This document shows, piece after piece, positions 32,627-44,973 of a stretch of 64,000 nt of DNA. This DNA comes from Roridomyces roridus (lineage: Eukaryota; Basidiomycota; Agaricomycetes; Agaricales; Mycenaceae). The notes beneath the pieces were generated by a model. It was given only the letters and a program-made list of their open reading frames with translations. It did not search any database and was not told the origin of the DNA. The stretch spans positions 2,604,001-2,668,000 of the forward strand of contig JARKIF010000006.1 of NCBI GenBank assembly GCA_029378245.1, given 5' to 3'. The position numbers and the translations under genes were made by a program. The stretch's first letter is position 1. Each line of letters begins with the position of its first letter.

Positions 32627-35155
32627 ATGGGTCTCTGTTCGTCTTGCTGCAGGAGACGCAAGTCCCCAGAAACAGATCCTCTGCTGCCAAAACACACTTC
32701 TGGCCCATCTGAAACCTCCCCGGTCGTCAAACTCGCGGATATCCTTGGTGCTTTCAATGCTGGCAAGCTCCCCTCAACGGATCAGGCCTCGATTCTTCTC
32801 CAACATGCTCTCCGTTCGGATTTTCTACGTGATTCAGAAGACGTCCCTTTGGTCCCGGAAGTGCGAGACTTGATACAAGCCGGTCTTCGTCTCAGTCTCG
32901 AAAAGAATTGCGAGTTTGTGGCTGCATCCCCTTGGGATGTCATCTCAACCCGTTTTAGACGACGATAAACTACAGAACTTGATATTCCAGAGTTCAAGAT
33001 CCTCGGAAACCCAACTTGATGCTCAACTGGTCGTCGACAGCCAACCAATCGGTACGTTTTATTTTGCCATGCATATTCAAAACTTACCCTGCGCAGAGGA
33101 TGCATCCTCAGATCTAACTTCATTCCTCCAATCCCTAATGACTCTCACGCAGCTCACGTTGACTTCTTCCGCCTTCCGCATGCTCATCTCCGACATCCTC
33201 GGCACCACGCGCGAGATTGTGGCCGAAGCTGCGTCCGAAATCGGAGAGGTGGCCGCAGAGGTGCAGGCCACCGCCTTTGAGGTCGCAAAGACAGTCGAGA
33301 CAGGCGCTGTGACGGCCGATACTCTCGAAGGAAAGGCACGAGAATCATATGCGGGCTTGCAGCAATCCGTGGAGAATGCGCATAGTAATATGGGCACTCT
33401 CGGCGACAATTCTGCTGATCGAGTGCGGGACCTCGTTGTAGGGCGAGTGCAAGAGGTCATTATATTTCTCGATTTCGTATTGGTGCTAACCTTCCATAGA
33501 TAGTCCTACATGCCCAAAAAAATCCGGAGCACCGATCTGCCTTGCGCACCATTCTCGTCCTTTTCCGCAAATATTCGACAAAAGTCGACTTGACGGAGCA
33601 GCCCGCCATGATAAATGCCCAGATAACCGTATCTCCACCTCTTGATGAAGCCCTAACCGACTTCAAACTCCTGCTTGAGCGCCTCGCCTCGGGTCGCTCG
33701 CTCGATCCCCTTCTTCTTGCCTTCAAGGCCGCTATTAATGACGTCCTCGACGCGCCAAGCGATGTCAGCGCCGAGATACATGACTACTTTGCCTCTCTTG
33801 GGCAGTGGTTCGACCGTGCACTCTCTGAGCCACAATTTGCCGCCTCCCGCCTCGGCACCAAGACCGCCGGTGATCTGTACGATGCCGGCCGTCTCCTCCT
33901 TGCCTCAGAAGCGCATGCGCAATGGGCAAACTCCATCCGCCTCCTTGTCACCGAAGCCTCCGCCTTCACAACCGCCCTCGCTTCCGACTCGGTGACCCAC
34001 AAATTCGTCCAAGCCCTCCAAGCCCTTCTCTCCGCTCTCCGCAAACTCATCTCCACGAGCACACACAAACTGCGCAACGCCCTGCTTAAAAAACTCCTCA
34101 CATGGGCCATCCCTAAAATCTTCAAATCCATAAAGATGCTCCCCGTGCCCCGGATTGAATTCTCCAACAAGTTGGTCGACGTGGTGATCGACGCGTTGGA
34201 GGTGACGCCCGCTACCACCAGCACCTCAATCACCCCAGACCACATCAGCGTGCAGAATTGGAACGAATTGAAGATCACCATGTCCGCCGCCACGGACGGC
34301 GGCCCGCCCTCTCCCGAAATGTCCACGCGCACCCGAATCCACGTCGACGGCATGCAAGTCGGTGCCCACGGATTCGGCTACTACGTCAAATACAAAGGCA
34401 CTCCAACGCTGCTGCACTACTCCGACCAAGGCCTGCTCGATGTGGATATTGGCGCCCCCGGGACCGTAGGCGAAGGCCTGACGGTGGACGTCGATCTCTC
34501 CACCTCGGACGCCCCGGAGCCCGGAGAGCCCCGCATCCAGCTCAACGACGTTTCCGTCGGTGTGCCTGGGCTCGTATTTGGCATTCGGGAGAGCAAGCAT
34601 TGGCTTTTGAATAGGTTGCTTGTACAGCCGTTCTCCGGCCCGCTGGTGCGCCTCGTGCTCAAGATCGTGTTGGAGCAGCAGATTCGGAGGTTGGTGGGTT
34701 GGGCTGATCGGATGTTTTTCGCGGTTGGGGAGGAGGCTGGGCGCATTCATAGCAGCGGCCTGCTATCATCTTCTGAGGAGAGCCCTTCAGTGGAAGATTA
34801 TTGGGCGGCAGCGTTGCGGACTCTCCCTGCGTTCCTTGAACACGACTACTCGGCGCCGGCGGTCGAGACAGAGACGCACATCGAACCGACGCTGACGGGA
34901 ATCATTCACACCACTACAACGGTCGGTGATCCCGAAGATATGACTGTTTTGGCGGTCGGCGTTGGTTCTCAAGTGGTCCCTCACCAGGCTGGGGCTTACG
35001 GAGTGGATGAAGGTGCTACCAGCGGTGATGAAGGGTTAGAGGAAGCTGCGAGGGTACGGGCGGATATCGAGCAGGCGGAAGAACGGAGAGTGCAAAGAGA
35101 GCAATTTGAGAGACATCGCGATGGTTGGAGGAGTGGGGCGTTCAATTTGAATTAA
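32627..35155 (+). CDS. HAM1-like domain protein (putative lipid-binding)
   Basis: Four exons, 32627..32909, 32959..33051, 33097..33455, 33500..35155, encode ~796 aa. The start MGLCSSCCRRRK is a strong candidate for myristoylation plus palmitoylation. Next comes a helical segment (VKLADILGAFNAGKLPSTDQ ... LEKNYDDKLQNLIFQSS) and a coiled region rich in Ala/Glu. The C-terminal ~550 residues, with FKSIKMLPVPRIEFSNKLVD, IRIHVDGMQVGAHGFGYYVK-like strands and PRIQLNDVSVGVPGL, match the fungal HAM1-like domain, a BPI/LBP-type lipid-binding fold. The first intron (32910..32958) begins GCGAGT; without this GC-AG junction the gene would seem frame-shifted. Likely a membrane-contact or lipid-transfer protein; inferred. 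Confidence 0.8.
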
Positions 35156-35178
35156 CCCGACTATTACACCGACTGTAA

Positions 35179-35678
35179 TTATGTTTTAACCCAGTATCGA
35201 GTTCCGTCAGGATTGGACCTGCGCTTAGAATGGGGTAAGTGGAGCTGGTTTACCAGCAAGTACACTCTGACCTCTTCTGGGACGCCTTGTGGCGCAAGGG
35301 GCACAACGGTAGTCTCCCCATGCCTAAATATCCTCTTTCCCGTCCGGATGATCTTGAGACGCGATGGACAATTTGGATCGGGGCACGCGATTTCGGTGTC
35401 GGTGGTCATCCAGTCATTCCTATGCGTAGGACGTTGTTTCGCAGCGAGGAGAGGAAGGACAGCAGCTGGTCGATTGAGATGAAAAAGACATCGACTCTCA
35501 GTGCCTGCGACCGACCCAGAGAGTAGATCGAAAATCCCTGCCCCGAAGGGAGATGGAGCATCTCTCCCTGGAGGGTAAAATGGTCGCCTTCTTTTGCACC
35601 ACAGAGTATGCGCGTTCCAGGCGGACAGATAACCTCGACGCGGAGATCGTACAGCGTGAAGGAGTCGTCAGCAGACAT
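35179..35678 (-). CDS. TIGR04076-type small protein
   Basis: Two exons, 35516..35678 and 35179..35465, give 149 aa. The start MSADDSFTLYDLRVEV, then ICPPGTRILCGAKEGDHFTL, LPSGQGFSIYSLAAVLPLLA, AKQRPTHRNDWMTTDTEIAC and CPDPNC, match a widespread small family named TIGR04076, whose function is unknown. Two conserved Cys sets (ILCGA; CPDPNC) suggest a metal site, which is inference. Convergent with HAM1-like, only 23 bp between stop codons. Confidence 0.75.
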
Positions 35679-36010
35679 GGCTGTTGAAATCAAGTTGCTT
35701 GAACATGTCACGTGTTTGTTGGGTTCCTCCCAAGTTGAAGTTCCTCCTGCCACACGGCCCACACCTTGAATCTGACTCTGCAGGTGTCTGGAGCTTGTAG
35801 TCTCTGTACCATCAGACTATTTCGTCCAGGCAATGGGCTGGATTAGAAGAGCTCGATGACCCTGCAAAATCTCGAATCTGCAATTGAACCACTCTAGTGA
35901 CTAGTCTCTCGCAGAGCAACACTATTCGAACCTTTCTAGTGAACGGCTGTTGTGCTGCCATCCAAAAGTTCAACCACCCTCTCTCTGGATTACCTTCCGC
36001 CGTGGTCGAC
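35679..36010. other. Intergenic, left of the SNF2 fragment
   Basis: About 330 bp with no coding features that I recognise. It contains the promoter of the TIGR04076 gene and the left junction of the inserted SNF2 piece. Confidence 0.45.
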
Positions 36011-36590
36011 ATTCTGTGTCGCTGATCTCGTTAACAGGCGGCCTGTTGTTCCAAGTGGACTTCTACCGACCGCAACAAGATGACAAGTGTGTCTTTATCG
36101 TTTCCAAGGTTTAGTGCGCATAGGCTCCAGGAGTGTCTCGTGCGGTGACCGATTTGAGTGCAGAGCTCAGATGGTGTTTGTCTGCAACACCGTTGATCAA
36201 TGGCCTGAAGGATGCCTACGGTCCTATTAGATTCCTCAGAGTGCGCCCCTGGTATGACTGGAGTGACTTCAACAGCCATGTCGCGCGGCTCGAGGAAGAA
36301 AATCGTAGGCAACCTTCGCTCACTTTGCCCTATCCGTGCTCAAATATTCTTAGCTCAATTGGCTGTTACGCGTCTTCAAGCCATCTTCCGAACGTTCCTA
36401 CTTCGCCGGATGAAAGATACGATGCTGAACGGCAAGCGTCTCATCGAGCTGCCCGAGAAGACGGTTGAGCTCGTGAGTCTCATTTTCTCGCAGGAAGAGC
36501 GCGATATCTACCAGATGGCGAGTAGCTTCGTCTTTGAGTACAGCGTAGAAGCTGATGGTCACTTCAGGTCGAAACCAAGTCGCAGGAAAA
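36011..36590 (+). pseudogene. Inverted partial copy of an SNF2 gene (exons 14-17)
   Basis: This stretch matches the SNF2 gene, coding strand 29790 down to ~29195, introns included, but in opposite orientation. It begins inside intron 13, runs through LSATPLINGLKDAYGPIRFL and RMKDTMLNGKRLIELPEKT, and stops just after the GC-AG intron at KSQ. About 25-30 nt are deleted so that VVLDEAQNI is lost. Beyond both ends no similarity continues. Most base differences fall in third codon positions and are silent, which suggests the source was a functioning paralogue, not a recent copy of the neighbour. No open frame for a working protein remains. Confidence 0.85.
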
Positions 36591-36703
36591 TGATCTGAAA
36601 GCACCTCCGCATTACACGAAGTGGGTCAATCAGCATCATCTCAACTCAGCGACACCCTGGTCGACATTTCCAAATCTGACGCTTCGTTCGATTCTTTATA
36701 GCA

Positions 36704-38091
36704 CTACCAACCTTTCCACGGAACCCACACATCGACGACCGTCCTCCCTCCACCCTCAACGACATAATACCACGGATAAGCAGCCGCGATTAAACACGCA
36801 TGCTGCCCCACAATCTCAATGACCTCCCCAACCTTCAAGCTCTTCGCCCCCTCTCCCTCTCCTGGCGTCAAGATGCCATGCTCCTGTGACATCCGTGAAA
36901 GACGCCACTTCTTGCCCACAATGTCCCCATACCCGCCACTCGGTCCCGTGTCCTTGCTCATCGCGATACACCCCGCGTCGCACATGGCCTCGTCCCCGCC
37001 TTCTGCGCCGCGGGCAGGGTAGTAAGAGATGACGGTGGCCAGGACTCGTTGTGCGATACGATCAAAGGGGACCATGGACGTGTGTTTCTGCTGCAGGTCC
37101 AACATGGGGTAGTTCCCTGCATGGAGCTCCAACTTGCCGTGTAGGAGGGTGGAGAGCGCGGCACGGGATTCCGCGGTTGCAGCGTGCGCCGTGGGAGTCG
37201 AGCCGACGGAGAGGATGAATGGTTGGTTGTGGGCCTCCTTGTTGGAAGAGGCGGCGAGCAGAGGGAGGGCGATGCCAGCCGCTTCGTTTACGGCGTGGAC
37301 TTCTGAAGAGAGGAAGGACTCGGCTTCGGAGGCGCTTGTGGAGGCGTATGCGTTGCCGGCGTGGATGTAGAAGCCATATACAGAGATTGCAGGGGAGTCG
37401 AAGAGGGATTGGAGGAAGGGTACAAAATCTGGGGACGCGGTGCGAACTCCCGCCCGTCGTTGTCCGCCGTCGATTTTGACGAATACAGACCACTTTCGGG
37501 GTGATGCTCGTGTGCCTTCGAACTCTTCGAGGAATTTGATTTGTTCGGGGTTGTCTACCATGAGACGTACGATGCCTCCGTCTTTTGCAACATGGTCCCA
37601 CAGATCGGAGATATCTGCAACTTTGTTGATGGCCACAGGCAGGCCATATAAAATCTGGGGGGATGATGAGATATATTCGAGAGCTGAACTAAGACGTACA
37701 TCTTTAACTGTTCCATCTTTGACCAGACCGCCCTCGACGACCTCCCAAGCCTCCATGAGCGTCGAAACAACGACGGCATCGGTCTTGAATTCGTCTTGCA
37801 CAAGTTGCAGCCTGGTTCCTTCCACCGTCTACAGAACGATTACATCGGGGACATCAGTCCATGCGGGTTCATTACTTTATGTGTCTTGAGGTGCGATCTG
37901 AGGGAGGCACCCCAATCCGAGGCATTCTGCAGCATGCGTTTGCAGTTTTGGCGGAATAGCGAACGGTCGATGACCATTGCGGGGGTGCGAAGGGACTCGA
38001 GAGACTTGCCGACGAATTGTTCAGTTAGACGATCCTTTTGAGGGAGGTTGGCAAGAGCATAAGGCGTGTGTGTCTGGGGAATATTGGCCAT
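36704..38091 (-). CDS. DSD1: D-serine dehydratase (PLP/Zn, DSD1-type)
   Basis: Three exons, 37876..38091, 37700..37828 and 36704..37654, encode ~431 aa in clean frame. The fold is the alanine-racemase-like barrel: LRTPAMVIDRSLFRQNC, then RSHLKTHK|TVEGTRLQL where Lys of KTHK is the PLP Schiff-base residue, VFVKIDGGQRRAGV, YGFYIHAGNAY and LELHAGNYPMLD. The C-terminal beta domain ends with GQHACLIAAAYPWYYVVEGG; the His and Cys of QHACL fit the zinc site of yeast Dsd1 and chicken DSD. It converts D-serine to pyruvate and ammonia in the cytosol. D-threonine aldolase-like relatives are the alternative, but the zinc pair favours DSD. Confidence 0.85.
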
Positions 38092-38533
38092 GGTGGTTCG
38101 AAGTCAACTCGGAGCTGCGTGCAGTTGATATACAAGCGATATCCCGGAGTGATAGGACTGTACCGGACCGTGATCGATCTGATTCCAGGAAGCGGCCCGG
38201 GCTGAAAAAACGGCCAAGATTTTGTGTTGAATGCAAGTTGAATGTCTGAAGCGCAACAAAATAAATTGGCGGCCGGAGGGTAGGATAAACGGACTTACGG
38301 ACGCACATTGCCACAGACCACCAGACAGCTGTCCTTTCACATTTTGACGAGAACAACGATCATCCCCAAGCGTGGCGGCGGAAGAAACGGCGTCTGACGG
38401 CGGCCGCCTGTCGGAGTAGCGGGCCGTAATGTCCGTATTCAATGACGTGGATCAAAATCACATAATCACATGTAACGGACTTTCCTTCAATCCTTGATCA
38501 CTGGACACCTCATTGTCGGTGGATGGAAGCACC
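38092..38533. other. Divergent promoter region, DSD1-type / ABCD
   Basis: 440 bp, GC-rich with inverted-repeat-like CGGCCG/CGGCGG segments. No gene or RNA seen. Confidence 0.45.
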
Positions 38534-41195
38534 ATGTCCACTCAACGGAGACCATTAGTCGCTGTCGTCGTTGCAGCAATTCTACTGATTCGTGGTAATA
38601 TTCCCAACCTTCCAACCCGAATCAAGCTCCGAGGAGGCCAATTGTCCCCACAAGAACTCCTTGAGGCCCTCCAGCAGCTCTACGTCGTCCAGGATGGCAC
38701 CAAATCTGTTCTTGTACCATACCGAGGGAGAATATCCAAGGTCCTTCTTCTGTCTCGGCCTCATCGTGGCCCACTCACCCTGTATAGGTCCCCATTCATC
38801 CAACTCCCCCCGAGAAATTCGCTTCCGATGCCCGACACTTTCCTCAACTCTCTTCCACCGCCAAACCCAACATCGACGCGGCTTTCTTGCGCCAACTCAA
38901 GGCCATACTATTCCGCATCGCCATCCCGTCATGGCGCACCAAGGAAACCTTGATCGTTGTTCTGCACTCCTTCTTCCTCATCATGCGCACCGTTCTGAGT
39001 ATCGCCGTCGCAAGGTGCTTTGACTGTGTCGTTCCCGTGCATCTACTCACATAATCACAGACTGGATGGACGCATAGTCAGAGACCTCGTTCGTGCCGAC
39101 GGAAAAGGCTTCCTCAAAGGTCTTGGTCTCTGGTTCCTTCTGGCTATACCTAGCACCTACACCAACTCCATGGTATGGACCGTTTGATCTCTACCGCAGC
39201 TCTCTCCAATGATTTCTACAGATTCGACATCTCCAGTCCAAACTGGCAATGCGTCTCCGCACACGTCTAACACGATACACCCACGATCTTTACCTTTCTT
39301 CGGCTCCCGACTTGAAATACTACCGCACAGGTCTCGAGGGTGTGGATCAGTACATCACTGCCGACGTCGAGAACTGGGCACAATCTTTGGCTGGTCTCTA
39401 GTACGCGTCTTGCCTTGATCCACGTGACCCTTCTGACCATCCATAGCGGAAACATACTCAAACCCTCTCTCGATCTCATTCTCTTCACGAGCCAGCTCTC
39501 CGCGTCACTTGGTGTTCGTGGCACGCTTCTGCTTTTTGGCAACTACTATGCCACCGTGGCGATACTACGAGCCGTCACCCCAGCGTTCGGTCGCCTCGCG
39601 GCTGTTGAGGCGCGTCTCGAAGGCGAGTATCGCGCGGGGATGGGCCGAATCGGACGCGAAGGCGAGGAAATCGCGTTCTACGATGGGGGAGCGAGAGAAC
39701 GCGACATCTTGAGCAGAGCATATCTGAAGCTGATCAAGCATGTCAATTCCATCTACAAGATCCGCATCGCATACGAATGGACCGAAGACTATGTAATCAA
39801 GTATCTGTGGTCGGCAGCTGGCTATGGCCTCATTGCTGTGCCCCTCTTGTTCACCCGCACCCGTCGGTCAGTCGCTGTGCAAACTGGAGATGCCCGTCCG
39901 GATGATGCCGTCGCCGGGCGTACGGAAAGTGCGTACCTGCCGTTGTATGATTGTCTGCACGAACCTTATCGGATGTCGGTTTAGCATACATCTCGAATCG
40001 CCGACTCTTGATATCTCTCGCCGATGCTGGCGGACGATTGATGTAATTTACTCCGGTCCTTTCCAACTATTCCAGGACTCACGAAACCATTCAGGTACGC
40101 GTACAAGGATCTGCTGGAGCTGGCAGGTGAGCTCATTCGTGCCGGCTTTCGGTTCCTAGCAGCTAACCATTCATCAGGTCTTACCACACGGATCTACACA
40201 CTTCTCTCGACGCTCCACAACCTTCCGAGCCTGCCCTTGTCCGAGGCGGATGTCGACACGGTTACCCTCTCGAATGTTGATGTGGGTATCCCGGTTGCAG
40301 GACCCCTGGAGGTCGAGCTCGACGATGCACTTGGCACTGAGCTACCGCCGGTATACGGGCCGCCGCTCGTCAAGGATCTTTCCCTTGTCCTCAAGGACGG
40401 CGAGCACCTTCATGATCACCGGCAGCAACGGCGTCGGCAAGACTGCCGTTGCGCGTGTTCTGGCGGGCCTTTGGGCGCCGCATGGACCTACTTCATGTGT
40501 AGAACGCCCGCGTGGGCCTGACGTGTTTGTTATTCCACAGCGCGCGTACATGGTTACAGGCAGCCTGTTAGAGCAAGTTATTTACCCGCACTCTTACCCC
40601 GAGTTTGCTGCTTCGGGCAAGACGACGGAGGATTTGTTGAGGATATTGGAGATGGTGTTCCTCGCGTATTTGCCTGAGCGCGAGGGCGGGTGGGCGACGA
40701 GGAAGGAGTGGAGGGATGTGCTTAGTGGAGGGGAGAAGCAGCGCGTAAATGACACGATAATCTCATTCTTACTAGCACCTAACATATTTCACAGATGGGA
40801 ATGGCGCGCGTTTTGTACCACCAGCCCAAGTTTGCTGTGTTGGACGGTATGTTATCGTCTCTTTATTGTGTCATGTTTATTCATCGCTCTTAGAATGCAC
40901 GAGCGCGGTGTCGAGCGACGTCGAGGGTCGGATGTACGAGAACCTGAAGCGCATGGGCATCACGCTCATCACCATCTCCTTACGGCCCTCCCTCGCCAAA
41001 TACCACACCCTGCTGCTGACTCTTGCGGGTGATGGATCTGCCCGATGGACACTGACGCGGGTCGGTACAGCAGAGGAGCGGTTGGGTGTTGATCGTGAGA
41101 TCGACTTGATTGAGAAGAAGCTAGCGGAGCAGAGTGCGTGGGAGGCGAGGGTCAAGGAGTTGGATGCGCTCCTTGCGGTGCAGGAGGCCGCTTGA
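38534..41195 (+). CDS. Peroxisomal ABC half-transporter, subfamily D (PXA/ALDP-like)
   Basis: Ten exons: 38534..38740, 38788..39014, 39061..39172, 39222..39400, 39447..39928, 39985..40042, 40095..40126, 40178..40744, 40795..40846, 40894..41195; ~738 aa. The N-terminal membrane domain shows the ABCD EAA-like loop (RYTHDLYLSSAPDLKYYR and NILKPSLDLILFTSQLS). Nucleotide domain: Walker A TGSNGVGKT, Q-loop VFVIPQRAYMVTGSLLEQVI, signature LSGGEKQRMGMARVLYHQP, Walker B KFAVLDECTSAVS, and the H-loop replaced by ITISLRPS. It imports very-long-chain acyl-CoA into peroxisomes as a dimer. An extra base near 40405-40412 breaks the frame just before the Walker A motif; exon 8 length agrees with one excess base. 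Confidence 0.88.
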
Positions 41196-41270
41196 TTGGA
41201 TTGTACACATACAGATATTTATGTACGCTACGAGCATGTAATTCGGTGGACGTTTGTGAGCATACTTGGA

Positions 41271-44200
41271 CTAGCGCCGTGTGTTGGTGTGCTGGCGCAT
41301 GAGATTGAATCGCTCGTAGAAAGATACAGTGACAGTCTTGTTGACGCCAAGGGCGATGCCTTTGATTTGGCAAAGCTCCTTCAACGACATGTCCCAAGGA
41401 AACCTGGACCACCCCTTGGACCCGCTGTTTTGCTGGTAGTCGTAGAGGTACGCGTACGAGGCGCGTAGGCGGGAAATCAAGGCGTCGTCGAAAATGGTGC
41501 ATAGTTGGGCTGTTGTGGGGGCCGCAGCAAAGTCGCGTGATAGCATGCGGAACGTGTCCTGCCGGACCTCGATCTTGTTCCCGGTGAAGGAGACGGACGA
41601 TTTGGATGATTTATTTTGTGGCGAACTTCCAATCTCGCTCCGATGCCGTTTGTACAACTCCTGAACGTGTTTGACGATGACGATGAGATCGTCGTGGACA
41701 CTATTATCCCCCGCTTTCTTCCGCTTAGCCGCAAAGGCAGCAAAAGTCTCCCACGGCGATGTGAGATCTTCGTCGAGAACAAGGTCGGGCGAGTTTTCAA
41801 AAGGGAGGAACAATTGCTGGACCTCGGCAAGCCACCGGTCTTCCTGACGTTCGGCGGCAGTATTCAGGACATCCATTATGTAGGGACGGCACAACATCGG
41901 GTTGGCACGATCGACTTCACGACTGAGAGGGTAGGCGTTGGACGTATCCACAAATTTACGATCATTGTTGGCTTTCTGTTGCCGCTTTTTCCAGGCCGGA
42001 CCGCAGGCGTGTTGGTGCGCGCTTTGGTCAGCGAGACGTACTTCGGGCTTGATTGTGAATCCTGTCTTCGGCGAGTCCAGGATTTTGCAGAATCTGACAT
42101 CATGAGAACAACTCTGAAAAACAGGGGTTTACTCACTTGTACGCCAACTCCACTGTTCGAGGGTGACCGTAGCCTTGGCTGATAATCGCGTTGTCGTGCA
42201 GAACTGAATATTGCCCAACAGCTGAGGGGTCTCGGAGAGATCCCAAAAGGTAAGACTGCAGCTGCTTGGCCTTCATCTCAGGAGAGCTTCCCTCATTCTC
42301 CAAAATGAATTCATCTACGGTGGTCTGATCGCGCGTGAAGCAGTTGCCGAGCTCCTTGGGCTCGTTGGAGTATTCTTCGGGGGCGTTGACGAACGGGTCA
42401 ACGATTTTCCTGGCCCAAATCACAATGGCGCGGTCACCGTCATAGTCCTGGGAGAGAAATCTCAGCGGAAAGCGCGCGATGTAGTGGATCACCTACACCC
42501 CCGGCGAGAAAGTCAAGTAACCGACGATCGCCTTTGACAGAGCACACAATCACGTCGACCAAGTCATGCAATAGCGGATGCTTCACCGCTCGAAGCTATG
42601 GAAATTGAGCCAAGTCCGTTGAGAAAACATCAATGCTTACCTTCCGCACGTCGCTTGGAACTTTGCACGGATTTCTGGTCATCTAAACAAGGATCAACAA
42701 CACTGTCTGCCAGAACTGGCAAAAAGCTCACCAATACGTCTCCAAGTATGATATCCGTTTCAACACCGTCGTCCAATGGGAATTCGCGGCGTGAGCTCTT
42801 GAAGTGAATTTCATCCTCCTCCAACACCTCCCAAAAGTCTGCCGAAAATCGGTCAAGGCAAAATCAAGCAAGGGGAGAACAAACCTGGGACAACGAATGC
42901 ACTCGCACTTTGCGCGACTTCGTAATTGAAGTGAGTCGATCTGTACTTGATCTTGGTCTTGACGATTTGTTTGATCTTTTCTCGCAAAACAGGTAGAGCC
43001 TGCGGCGTGAAACCCGAGTCGAGCAACGTCATGGCGGTCTCTGCCAACGACGAGGGCTGTCCAGAAACATAATCGGGCCACCATGCTGTCGAACGCTGAT
43101 GAAGAGCCTTGTCGAATTTCTCTTGCTCCTCTTCGTCCTCATCCTGGTCTGCATCCCCGTATCGCTCAGAAAGCCCACGAAGACGGGCCTCGCCCCCGAC
43201 ATGGCGAGCACGACGGGCATGAGAGACGCCTTCAGACCTCTCCACTTCGGCCCATAGTCGAAACATATCATCACGACCCTTTTCATTCTCTGGATCCTCT
43301 TTCGCCCAAAACAACAAACCCTCGGCACCACTAGCAAGGTACTCGTCCTGCATAGCTTCAAAAACTTGGGCAGGGACGCCGTTGTGCTCGAGATTGATGA
43401 TGACTTCCACTGAGAGTCGGGCAGGCGTTTTGGTCTTGGAAAAACGCAGGACATCCACGGTCGCATTCGCAGGAGAATTCTTGGCCTCGTGGCTATAGAC
43501 TATCTTGACTTGGGAGGGTGCTCTGAATGCGATCCTCGGGTTCAAATCCTCATAAGACTCGGGCGACAGCAGAAGCATGCCCTGGGATCGAATTAGTTTA
43601 ATAAAGACGCGATTGATCGTACCGACCTTTTTCCCGCCATGGCGAATTTGCACGGCACATGGTGTAGAGTCCAGTTTGAACATTTTCCGAAGTTCTAGAT
43701 TGAAAGCTGGATTCGAGAGACCGCACCCGTCCGTCATGTTGCTCTTTGCCGCTGAGACTACAAGGCATTACATCGGCTGGAAAACTAACGAAGAACCTGC
43801 TTACAGATGTCTCCATATTCATCCACTTGATCCACAGGAAGTAAGGGTCCAGGAACGGAGTTGGAAAGGCCCAAAGCGAATCGGGACGCCCACTTGCAAA
43901 GTAGCTACACTTTCTGATCAGCAAAGGCACAATGAATAGGTGATGCCGCCAACCTGATTCGAGTTGAGGTGCAACGGATTAAACTGGTCGAGAAACTCAA
44001 ACAGCGTAAGGCTATGCAGAGAATCCATAGATTCAACGACCCCATCTCTGGAGCGCTCGCGCGTCTTGTAAAGCACAACAGTGCCGTCCTTTGCGTAAAA
44101 GGAACGAAAGACGGAGTCGAAGAGCACAAACGACCTCTGGAAAAACTCTCTGAGGCCCTCCAGGTTGGAGTGCAGCGTCTTCGTGGGGATTCTGAGTCTC

Positions 44201-44973
44201 AAAAAAGACGAAGAGCCAAATTGCCGGTAGAGGCGGCACGATGTAGCCAAGGAACATCTCTCGAGAATGACTTTGGCTTGCTTGGACGCGTTGATATCAA
44301 TAGATCCAGCAAAGCAGACTTTGCCACCATAGAAGCCGGGATGCTCGGCGGAGTTTCCAAGCCCAGCGCTCAGATCGCTGCTGATGGCACTTTCCTCCAA
44401 GTCGAGCTCAGCCCATGGATCCTAAACATCATTTAGCAGAGGAGTTCAACAACAAAGCTACTCACCTGCGCGTTTCTTTCTAAATCTAGCTTGATCTGGC
44501 GATCGTCTGCATTGAGCAGGGTTCCTGCTGTGCGTGGGGCAGAAGCCACATTGCTACCCTTGAGTCGTTCAAGATCTTCAAAGGAAACGTCGCGGAGTCG
44601 ACCCATGCTTGCAAGTCTCGCGATCTCCCACATTACGCCACTAGGTAAACCGATACTCTGGATGGTTTCTTGATCGACAGCATTCTCAAATGCGGCCTGT
44701 GGTGTCGTCAGATACGTAGGAGCACCAGCAAAGTCCGTACGATGACGATGGGCCCTTCTCCTCGTAGCTTTTGCGCGGTCGTGGCGATCAATCGTAGTCT
44801 CTGAATCGTTCTCGCTTTCTTTCTCGAAGTATACGACTCGTCGATTCTCCGTTTCAGAGTCGGAGCTGGGATCTTATCGACAGCAGCCCATAGTTCCGCA
44901 TCGTCCTAGATCGAAAAATGAGGAATGAACATGCTTGATCTTGTTCACTCACATCGTCCGAGAAAGAGTTCAT
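41271..44973 (-). CDS. RNA-dependent RNA polymerase, QDE-1/RDR type
   Basis: Eleven exons: 44953..44973, 44466..44905, 43954..44421, 43805..43909, 43627..43743, 42885..43581, 42732..42838, 42641..42682, 42497..42595, 42137..42447, 41271..42093; ~1076 aa. Family marks: SNMTDGCGLSNPA, QIRHGGKKVG, then, built exactly across the junction of exons 9 and 10, GGDYDGDRAIVIW, the DxDGD catalytic loop that binds metal in the two-barrel polymerase core. TIKPEVRLADQ and PLSREVDRANPMLCRPYIM follow. It makes double-stranded RNA for small-RNA silencing (quelling, transposon and virus control). One base is missing near 44870-44879 in exon 2, before an acidic stretch; exon phases agree. The catalytic region is undamaged. 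Confidence 0.9.

Noticed and set aside
32885..32960. Apparent frameshift in the HAM1-like gene
   Set aside because: It disappears when the intron is taken as 32910..32958 with a GC donor; phase and the EKNYDDKLQN text then fit.
33784..34353. Long antisense frame inside the HAM1-like gene (189 codons)
   Set aside because: It is a shadow of a GC-rich coding exon; no family text, and the sense strand carries the conserved domain.
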